Positions 1 through 4,645 of a DNA stretch of 5,990 nt are shown in pieces. The position numbers and the translations under genes were made by a program. The stretch is from positions 1 to 5,990 of the forward strand of contig JAKAXI010000140.1 of the NCBI GenBank assembly GCA_021816665.1, read 5' to 3'. The notes under the pieces were generated by a model. The model was not told where the DNA came from and did no database searches. It saw nothing but the letters and a program-made list of their open reading frames with translations. This DNA comes from Bacillota bacterium (GTDB taxonomy: Bacteria > Bacillota > Bacilli > Alicyclobacillales > Alicyclobacillaceae). Position 1 is the stretch's first letter. Each line of letters starts with the position of its first letter.

Positions 1-201
1 GGGCAGACGTTGGTAGTCTCCTCGTGGCTTTCCCGCCTCGGCAACAGCAGTTTTGACATCTCCTGTGAGATGCACCAGGAGGACAGTGGGCAACTGGCTT
101 TTGATGCAGTCGCGACGATTGTCTACTTTGACTACAAATCCGGCAAGCCCGTTCGAATTCCGGATGAATTGCGAGCGCAGATGGAGGCGCTGATCGAGTA
201 G
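1..201 (+). CDS. Acyl-CoA thioesterase, 4HBT/hotdog family (5'-truncated by window edge)
   Basis: This is the C-terminal 66 residues of a hotdog-fold thioesterase, a family that hydrolyses acyl-CoA to free acid and CoA in the cytoplasm. The frame is open from base 1 and ends at TAG 199-201. The TTG at base 10 is unlikely to be the start, because the N-terminal half of the fold, including the D-x-D-x-x-G-H-V-N active-site segment, is missing and must lie upstream. The assignment rests on alignment with the complete thioesterase at 2713-3132: T-L, W, LGNSSF, a YFDY strand, a GKP turn and an IP-x-ELRA tail correspond, with one single-residue gap. The two genes share the 16 bases TCGGCAACAGCAGTTT. 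The protein ends about four residues after the ELRA helix, as is usual for the family. The DUF421 gene follows 62 bases later on the same strand. The substrate cannot be told from this fragment. Confidence 0.82.
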   Translation, partial: GQTLVVSSWLSRLGNSSFDISCEMHQEDSGQLAFDAVATIVYFDYKSGKPVRIPDELRAQMEALIE

Positions 202-209
202 CACGTGGT

Positions 210-236
210 TTGCCAGAACGCAGAATTGTCTATACC
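210..236 (+). promoter_or_regulatory. Possible weak sigma-A promoter ahead of the DUF421 gene
   Basis: TTGCCA (210-215) and TATACC (231-236) resemble -35 and -10 boxes, but the 15-base spacer is shorter than the preferred 17. Transcription would begin near base 243, just ahead of the ribosome site at 248-253. The gene could equally be read through from the thioesterase upstream, since no terminator is visible between them. Confidence 0.25.
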
Positions 237-263
237 AGTGAATGTTGAGAGGGGACGGAATCG

Positions 264-992
264 TTGCTCCACATTCACTGGTTTTTTATTGTCCTGAGTT
301 CATTTGTGACGTTTGCGGTGTTGCTCGCGTTGGTCCGCTGGATCGGCAGTACGCAGTTGACCCAGCTTACTTATTTCAACTGGGTCGCCGGTGCCGCCAT
401 GGGCAATATGGCAGCGAACATGATGACAACGACCGATAAGGGCACGTGGCTAGCCTCGTGTCTCAGCCTTGTTATGTTCACACTCGCGACCATCATTGCG
501 TCGTATATAGCTCTCAAAAATCGACACTTTCGCCGTGTCACGAGCGGGGAGCCTGTGGTCCTGATCCACAAAGGCGCGCTATTGCGAGAGAACCTTCGAA
601 AATCCAAGGTCAACCTCGATGTCCTTCTGATGACACTGCGCGAGAAGGGCTATTTTTCCTATGGAGACATTGAATACGGGATACTTGAGCCGACTGGAAA
701 CTTGAGCATTTTGCCGACTGAAGCCTCACAGTCAGCGTCCAAGGAAGACCTAGTAAAGGGCCCTGACTTGTCACCGAAGGGACAGGGACCGTATATCGAG
801 ATCGTGATCGATGGGGAGGTTGATAACGACAAGTTGAAGAGCACGAATCACGACCGAGCCTGGTTGAATTCAGTCCTCGAACGACATCAGATCGGATCAC
901 TTGCTGACGTGCTGTTTCTCGCTGTGAATCAGCAAGGCGACATCATACTTGACGCACATCGCAGGGACCCGCCCGATAATCCGTTGGTGTAA
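264..992 (+). CDS. DUF421 family membrane protein (YetF/YdfR-like)
   Basis: This 242-residue protein has the layout of Bacillus YetF-type DUF421 proteins. The N-terminal part holds three hydrophobic segments (about residues 6-25, 36-52 and 62-84), with the family-like R-x-x-G-x-x-Q-L-x-Q-L-T stretch at 25-36 and G-N at 47-48. The cytoplasmic part follows, with E-P-V-V-L-I at 96-101, then G-x-x-x-x-E-N-L-R-K at 104-113, the L-R-E-K-G-Y-F-S helix-turn and I-E-Y-G-I-L-E. A second half (IEIVIDGEVD, then a WL-x-x-x-L-x-x helix and a final beta pair with NQQGDIILD) matches the end of the family. Length is typical. The start is TTG at 264, with GAGGGG at 248-253 placed about 10 bases ahead; the ATG at 242 is in another frame. 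The biochemical role of DUF421 is poorly defined; members occur in spore-former membranes, and some DUF421 proteins are linked to spore resistance or germination. It may be cotranscribed with the upstream thioesterase. Confidence 0.85.
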   Translation: MLHIHWFFIVLSSFVTFAVLLALVRWIGSTQLTQLTYFNWVAGAAMGNMAANMMTTTDKGTWLASCLSLVMFTLATIIASYIALKNRHFRRVTSGEPVVLIHKGALLRENLRKSKVNLDVLLMTLREKGYFSYGDIEYGILEPTGNLSILPTEASQSASKEDLVKGPDLSPKGQGPYIEIVIDGEVDNDKLKSTNHDRAWLNSVLERHQIGSLADVLFLAVNQQGDIILDAHRRDPPDNPLV

Positions 993-1139
993 AGTCCCCC
1001 TCCTCGCGTACTGTCACCGTCCCCAAACGTTTGCCCAACAGAGGCCGTGACTGCCGTTGTCCTGCGTGAGGCTTACAGTCACCTCGGGAACTCTCTGGGT
1101 CAGGTGCCTGGTTAAGACTTTAAACAAGCTTGGAGTCAT

Positions 1140-1173
1140 GCTGAGGGCAGGTCACTGGACACCTGCCCTCAGC
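1140..1173 (-). terminator. Hairpin after the LCP gene, probable terminator
   Basis: Bases 1140-1152 and 1161-1173 form a perfect 13-bp GC-rich stem (CTGAGGGCAGGT and its complement at the core) around an 8-base loop. On the minus strand it begins four bases after the LCP stop codon (1179-1177). The sequence after the stem on that strand lacks a clean U run (CATGACTCCAAGCTTGTTT), so it may be inefficient. It also lies downstream of the DUF421 gene, but has no U run on the plus side either. Confidence 0.5.
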
Positions 1174-1176
1174 GGG

Positions 1177-2514
1177 TTACGGTCCGTACACGATAACGCT
1201 GCTAGTCGCAGACGAAGCGGGTGCAACCCATTCGTTGGAGTTGCCGATAGCCCTAGCGACAACCCACCCCCACGGCATCTTGCCTTGCGGGTAGATCACG
1301 CTGCTTCCGCCTTGCGATGGGCCGAGAATAGTGACGGGGAACCCATCCTTGCGCAGTTGTGCAGCAGTACTCGCAGAACCGTACAGGCCAATTGGCACCG
1401 ACTGCGGACTTGGGAATGGTGGCAAGCCTAGCGTCGCTCCGGTGGATCCGAACGGCGCAAGTACTTGTGCAATGTGGTTCGCGTCGAGCACGTCGTAGTA
1501 CGCGCCTGTCAGGTAGTTCTCCGCGTTGAGTCCGGGCGCTGGCGCACTGGCGAGATCCATCGAATCAGAAACACTGCCCAATTGCACGTTCGTCATTTTG
1601 GAACCGTTGGTCGTCATGGCGATGCCAAGCAGCTGCGAGGTGGACAAATTGGTCGCGACGTCCTTCTCCCAGGTGCCGATCAATTTCATGACCTCGGCAG
1701 GGTGGCTGGCCGCCCCGAGGACCTGCTGCTTGAGAATGTGCAGAACCTGCATCTCGGCCTGCTGACGCTGGAAGTCGTTGACCCGGTAGCCGTTGCCCGC
1801 TTGGTTTTGGCGAACGCGGACGTATGCGAGCGCCTGGGACCCATTGAGCGTTTGAACACCAGGGTACAAGTTCGCCCCGCTGTGCAGTGGGTCATAAATA
1901 CGCTGTTTGATGTCGACTTTAACGCCGCCGACTGCGTTGATGGCGTCAATGAAGCCCTGAAAGTCAGTCGCAATGTAGTCGTGGATGGGGAGGCCAGTCA
2001 TTCTAGACACGTACTTCATCGCCATCTCTGGTCCCTTTTGCGGGGATTCCTGCAACCCGAGCGTGAATGTGGTCTTGATCTTTGGAATCGGCACATTCCA
2101 CCCTGGCATCGCGACAAGCGTGTCGCGGGGGATGGAGATGAGCGACACGACGTGCTTTTGTGGATCAATGTGTACTAGAATGAGGATGTCCGCCTGCCCT
2201 GCTGCTGTGCCTAGGGACAGAGGGTTTGACGCGCCACGCGCGTTGTTGGCAATGAGCAGAATGTTCGTCGGCTTTGTGACGCCAGAAACTTGCTGACCGA
2301 TGTTCTGCACAGCGCTTTTGACGGCATTGTGTAAAGCGGACGGCTGGCTGTTGGCCGCAGTTGGCTTCAGTCCGTAGTAAAGTAGCCCTGCTCCGGCGCC
2401 GGCAAGGACGACGAGGCTGCCAAGTGGGATCAGCGTCCAAGCGAGTATTCTGCGACGCCGACGCTGCTTTTTGGTCCCCTCGGCTTTCTTTTTTTTGTGT
2501 GAACCCGTAGGCAT
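1177..2514 (-). CDS. LCP (LytR-CpsA-Psr) family wall-polymer transferase with C-terminal LytR_C-type domain
   Basis: This 445-residue protein belongs to the LCP family, which transfers undecaprenyl-pyrophosphate-linked polymers such as teichoic acids or capsule to peptidoglycan on the outer membrane face. It starts with a cytoplasmic Lys/Arg-rich tail (residues 6-22), a signal-anchor helix (about 23-47) and a spacer. The LCP domain (about 82-255) contains NILLI (84-88), ANNARG (89-94), Asp109 in an ADILIL strand, SIPRD (127-131), DAINAVGGV and TLNGSQALAYVRVR (222-235, with Arg233 and Arg235), then DFQRQQ (247-252). Residues 373-445 look like a diverged LytR_C domain. The usual G-x-D-x-R motif reads N-N-A-R here, so the first metal-binding Asp appears to be Asn91. 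The ATG at 2514 is chosen because GGGAGGGG lies at 2527-2520; an upstream in-frame extension to 2595 has no LCP character. The gene stands alone, divergent from the thioesterase operon. Which of the TagT/TagU/TagV-type paralogues it matches cannot be decided. Confidence 0.92.
   Translation of the reverse strand: MPTGSHKKKKAEGTKKQRRRRRILAWTLIPLGSLVVLAGAGAGLLYYGLKPTAANSQPSALHNAVKSAVQNIGQQVSGVTKPTNILLIANNARGASNPLSLGTAAGQADILILVHIDPQKHVVSLISIPRDTLVAMPGWNVPIPKIKTTFTLGLQESPQKGPEMAMKYVSRMTGLPIHDYIATDFQGFIDAINAVGGVKVDIKQRIYDPLHSGANLYPGVQTLNGSQALAYVRVRQNQAGNGYRVNDFQRQQAEMQVLHILKQQVLGAASHPAEVMKLIGTWEKDVATNLSTSQLLGIAMTTNGSKMTNVQLGSVSDSMDLASAPAPGLNAENYLTGAYYDVLDANHIAQVLAPFGSTGATLGLPPFPSPQSVPIGLYGSASTAAQLRKDGFPVTILGPSQGGSSVIYPQGKMPWGWVVARAIGNSNEWVAPASSATSSVIVYGP
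2489..2496 (-). other. A8 homopolymer within the first ten codons of the LCP gene
   Basis: On the coding strand, codons 7-10 read AAA AAA AAG AAA, giving a run of eight A followed by G and three more A. It encodes part of the Lys-rich cytoplasmic tail. The A-AAA-AAG heptamer in this register is the same as the well-known dnaX slippage heptamer, though no downstream stimulator was worked out here and the ribosome site is too far upstream to act as one. Confidence 0.6.
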
Positions 2515-2519
2515 GAAAA

Positions 2520-2527
2520 CCCCTCCC
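2520..2527 (-). promoter_or_regulatory. Ribosome binding site of the LCP gene
   Basis: GGGAGGGG on the minus strand ends five bases before the ATG at 2514-2512. It fixes the start at 2514 rather than the longer open frame that reaches 2595. Confidence 0.7.
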
Positions 2528-2536
2528 AAAGTGATA

Positions 2537-2563
2537 GACGATTGGGATCGGACAAATGTTCCC
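2537..2563 (-). promoter_or_regulatory. Possible ECF-sigma-type promoter of the LCP gene
   Basis: On the minus strand GGGAAC (2563-2558), a 17-base spacer and CGTC (2540-2537) resemble the AAC...CGTC pattern of Bacillus envelope-stress sigma factors (SigM/SigX/SigW type). Transcription would begin near 2530, only a few bases ahead of the ribosome site at 2527-2520, so the leader would be very short. In B. subtilis LCP genes are known to be partly under such sigma factors, which makes the match plausible. I did not find a good sigma-A promoter here. The boxes are short and could be chance. Confidence 0.35.
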
Positions 2564-2592
2564 GCAAAATGTAGCAATCTGTTGCATTTTGT
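2564..2592. repeat. Imperfect palindrome in the divergent control region
   Basis: CAAAATGTAGCA (2565-2576) and TGTTGCATTTTG (2580-2591) are inverted copies around a 3-base centre, with 10 of 12 positions pairing and the two exceptions being G/T that could wobble in RNA. The outermost seven pairs are perfect. The site lies directly upstream of the possible -35 box of the LCP gene and between the two divergent genes, so it could be a dimeric regulator's operator. No regulator gene is visible in the window. Confidence 0.5.
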
Positions 2593-2701
2593 CACATGGT
2601 TTGCGAAACTTCGTTGAAAGTTGCGCTGTAAGTTTTGGATCCCGGTCGTGTGTCATTGTCCCATCTGACCACGGATGGCGCAACAACTATTTATGGAAAG
2701 C

Positions 2702-2707
2702 GAGGAG
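2702..2707 (+). promoter_or_regulatory. Ribosome binding site of the thioesterase gene
   Basis: GAGGAG at 2702-2707 lies five bases ahead of the ATG at 2713. It decides the start in favour of 2713 over the in-frame TTG at 2635, whose extra 26 residues have no family resemblance. Confidence 0.7.
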
Positions 2708-2712
2708 TCCCG

Positions 2713-3132
2713 ATGTTCTCCAAATCGATTGTAGTCGCATTTAGCGACTGCGACGGTCTCGGCCATGTGAACCACGCCAAGTACTTTACCTACATGGAAG
2801 AAGCTCGCATGGACGTGTTCCGTCTCTTCAACCCGACGCTCGCCGTCGACGACTGGAACCTGATTGTGGCCTCTGCTCGCTGTGACTACTTGGGTCAGGT
2901 GCACTACGCAGAGACGCTGTCGATAGAGACGTGGGTGAGCCACGTCGGCAACAGCAGTTTCACAGTCGATCACGCCATCTTTAACGAGGCGCGCACCTGC
3001 GTTGCGCGTGGCCAAGCGGTCATGATTGCTTTCGATTACGCCACGCAGAAACCAATGCCGATCTGGTCCGAAGTTCGCGCCGCCTTGGAACAGCACTCCA
3101 CACCGGTAGAGGGGGCGCCAGACCTGCGATGA
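2713..3132 (+). CDS. Acyl-CoA thioesterase, 4HBT/YbgC-like hotdog family
   Basis: This 139-residue cytoplasmic protein has the usual length of single-domain hotdog thioesterases, which cleave acyl-CoA to acid and CoA. The N-terminal signature is clear: F-S-D-C-D-G-L-G-H-V-N-H-A-K-Y at 10-24, then F-T-Y-M-E-E-A-R-M on the central helix. Asp12, Asp14, His18 and Asn20 occupy the active-site segment. Further on are a HYAETLSIETWV strand, HVGNSSF, then A-F-D-Y with QKP and a terminal helix beginning S-E-V-R-A. It is a paralogue of the partial gene at the left edge. Its TGA overlaps the ATG of the SDR gene (ATGA at 3129-3132), so the two are translationally coupled and probably act on related metabolites. 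Substrate chain length or aromatic type cannot be predicted. No convincing sigma-A promoter was found in the roughly 115 bases upstream. Confidence 0.9.
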   Translation: MFSKSIVVAFSDCDGLGHVNHAKYFTYMEEARMDVFRLFNPTLAVDDWNLIVASARCDYLGQVHYAETLSIETWVSHVGNSSFTVDHAIFNEARTCVARGQAVMIAFDYATQKPMPIWSEVRAALEQHSTPVEGAPDLR

Positions 3133-3908
3133 CCACCCGAACGCTGACATCCTTCGATTTGACGGGGAAACGCGCCATCGTCACGGGTGCGAGCCGAGGA
3201 ATCGGCCGGGCACTCGCTGTCGGTTTTGCGCAAGCAGGAGCCGACGTCGTCGCGCTGGCTCGCAACCGTGAAGACTTAACAAGCCTTGCTGGCGAGATTG
3301 AATCACTGTCTGGCAGGCCGGCAGAGTGGGCGGTCTGTGACTTGCAGGACGCCGACAACGTGCGCGAGGTCGTCGCTGAACTGGCAAATTCGGGGCGCAT
3401 GGACGTACTTGTCAATAATGCTGGGATCAACATTCGCACCCAAGCGCTCGAGGTCACGGAAGCTGAGTGGCAGAAGATCATCGACACCGACCTGCGCGGC
3501 ACGTTTTTCATGGCCCAGCAGGTCGGCCGCGCGATGGTTGAGCAGGGCAGCGGGAGCATGATCAACGTCTCCTCGGTTGGCGGACACGTTGCGCTGCGTA
3601 CTGGCGTCGTCTACGCGGCAGCGAAGGCCGGTGTCATTCAGATGACAAAGGTACTGGCGCTTGAGTGGGGGCAGCACGGAGTGCGGGTGAACGGGATCGC
3701 TCCGTGGTACTTCCGGACACCGCTCACCGAAAAACTGCTCAGCGACGAAGCTTATCACGCGGAAGTCGTGGGGAGGACACCGCTGCGGCGCGTCGGACAA
3801 GTGGAAGAATTAGTCGGGCCGGCTGTGTTTCTGGCCTCTGACGCAGCGAGTTACATTACCGGGCACACGTTGTTCGTCGACGGTGGGATGTCCATCTACG
3901 GATTCTAG
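3129..3908 (+). CDS. SDR family NAD(P)-dependent oxidoreductase
   Basis: This 259-residue classical short-chain dehydrogenase/reductase interconverts an alcohol and a ketone using NAD(P)(H) in the cytoplasm. The Rossmann motif T-G-A-S-R-G-I-G is at 19-26, N-N-A-G at 96-99, catalytic Ser149, and Y-x-x-x-K with Tyr162 and Lys166. The C-terminal part has V-R-V-N-G-I-A-P-W-Y-F-R-T-P-L and ends with Y-I-T-G-H-T-L-F-V-D-G-G-M. Arg23 in the glycine-rich loop and Arg45 after the second beta strand (A-L-A-R-N-R) favour NADP(H), though this is only an inference. The overall pattern is closest in feel to gluconate 5-dehydrogenase or FabG-like enzymes, but the substrate is open. The fourth catalytic residue, usually Asn in an N-L-x-G motif, is Asp121 (T-D-L-R-G) here. 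The start overlaps the thioesterase stop by four bases; GAGGGGG at 3109-3115 is a distant ribosome site, so coupling likely aids initiation. Confidence 0.92.
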   Translation: MTTRTLTSFDLTGKRAIVTGASRGIGRALAVGFAQAGADVVALARNREDLTSLAGEIESLSGRPAEWAVCDLQDADNVREVVAELANSGRMDVLVNNAGINIRTQALEVTEAEWQKIIDTDLRGTFFMAQQVGRAMVEQGSGSMINVSSVGGHVALRTGVVYAAAKAGVIQMTKVLALEWGQHGVRVNGIAPWYFRTPLTEKLLSDEAYHAEVVGRTPLRRVGQVEELVGPAVFLASDAASYITGHTLFVDGGMSIYGF

Positions 3909-3923
3909 GCGTGCCTTCACGCC
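3908..3923. terminator. Small hairpin spanning both convergent stop codons
   Basis: GGCGTG (3908-3913) and CACGCC (3918-3923) form a 6-bp stem with a 4-base loop. It covers the last base of the SDR stop TAG (3906-3908) and the gatD stop (3919-3917). It could be a weak bidirectional terminator, but neither side has a U run. Confidence 0.3.
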
Positions 3924-4645
3924 CGTACAGGGATGCGGCGGGCCAGGAACGCGTCTTGGGCGGCCCGCTCCAAACTGTCTTCGAGTGGTTCGAGGTCGAA
4001 CCGCATGCCTGCGTACTCAAGGGCAAGTCTGAGCATGTAGTCAGCGAGCTGCGGATTCTTCGGCAACAGCGGGCCGTGAATGTAAGTGCCGACAATGTGC
4101 AGGTGGCGCACGCCTTCGCAACGGTCCGTGCCGTTGTTGCCGTGCCCGCTGACCACAGTTCCAAGTGGCTGGTGGCGGTGCTTGGTTCGTCCACCGTGGT
4201 TCTCAAAGCCGACAATTGTCCCTAAATCCGGCGTGTTAATGGCAATGTTTCCAATCAGTCGCGGGCTGCCGGCAACCGTTTCGAGGTCGAGCAACTCCAA
4301 TCCAGGCACTTTGGTGCCGTCTGGTAGTTGGTAGAATTGACCAAGTAGCTGGTAGCCGCCGCACACAGCGAGCAGCGGTAACCCTGCCTGCACAGCCGCC
4401 TGCCACTCACTTTGGCGAGCGCGGAGTGTCCGCCCCACCAACTCCTGCTCACGGTCAGACCCGCCACCGAGCAAGACCAGATGGTAGTCCTCTAGACGAG
4501 GCTCTTCGCCGTTTGGCACGGAAATGACCTCAACTGAAATACCGCGCCACTCTAGGCGTCGCACGAGGGTCAGGATGTTTCCTTTGTCCGCATACAGGTT
4601 TAATAGGTCAGGATACAGATGGGCGATTCTGAGCGGCTGGGCCAC
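3917..4645 (-). CDS. gatD: Lipid II isoglutaminyl synthase, glutaminase subunit GatD
   Basis: GatD is a class I (triad-type) glutamine amidotransferase that releases ammonia from glutamine and passes it to MurT, which amidates the alpha-carboxyl of D-glutamate in the lipid II stem peptide. This 242-residue protein begins R-I-A-H-L-Y-P-D-L-L-N-L-Y-A-D-K-G-N (6-23), shows G-G-G-S-D-R-E-Q at 60-67, the nucleophile elbow A-V-C-G-G-Y-Q-L-L-G with Cys95, and T-Y-I-H-G-P with His190. Arg129 falls where S. aureus GatD has a glutamine-binding Arg; Cys95 and His190 are one position past the S. aureus residues as I recall them. The start is GTG at 4645, with AAGGAGG at 4661-4655 nine bases ahead, inside the murT coding region. 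The 38-base overlap with murT indicates coupled translation and matched subunit levels. It resembles cobyric acid synthase glutaminase domains, but the murT partner settles the role. Confidence 0.94.
   Translation of the reverse strand: MAQPLRIAHLYPDLLNLYADKGNILTLVRRLEWRGISVEVISVPNGEEPRLEDYHLVLLGGGSDREQELVGRTLRARQSEWQAAVQAGLPLLAVCGGYQLLGQFYQLPDGTKVPGLELLDLETVAGSPRLIGNIAINTPDLGTIVGFENHGGRTKHRHQPLGTVVSGHGNNGTDRCEGVRHLHIVGTYIHGPLLPKNPQLADYMLRLALEYAGMRFDLEPLEDSLERAAQDAFLARRIPVRA

Noticed and set aside
1041..1085. Inverted repeat GTGACTG (1047-1053) / CAGTCAC (1076-1082) downstream of the DUF421 gene
   Set aside because: The stem is 7 bp with a 22-base loop and no following U run, so it is too weak to call a terminator; nothing else is visible in 993-1139.
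1057..1431. Plus-strand open frame of 124 codons starting in the non-coding gap
   Set aside because: Most of it is antisense to the LCP 3' end, it crosses the terminator hairpin, and it has no ribosome site.
1465..2178. Long plus-strand open frame of 237 codons opposite the LCP gene
   Set aside because: It lies wholly antisense to a clear LCP coding region, shows no domain motifs and has no credible ribosome site.
2165..2686. Minus-strand open frame of 173 codons overlapping the LCP 5' end in the -1 frame
   Set aside because: It has low complexity, is rich in Arg/Gln/Ser, and has no ribosome site or family resemblance; relevant only as the frame entered if the A8 tract slips.
2656..2693. 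TTGTCC (2656-2661) and TATTTA (2688-2693) as a sigma-A promoter for the thioesterase operon
   Set aside because: The 26-base spacer is far too long, and the start point would fall on the ribosome site.
2635..2712. N-terminal extension of the thioesterase from TTG 2635
   Set aside because: It has no family similarity, and the ATG at 2713 has a good ribosome site and the expected N-terminal length.
2653..3150. Minus-strand open frame of 165 codons opposite the thioesterase
   Set aside because: It is a shadow of the thioesterase, whose conserved motifs establish the plus-strand reading frame.
3303..3800. Minus-strand open frame of 165 codons opposite the SDR
   Set aside because: It is antisense to the SDR catalytic core and has no recognisable features.
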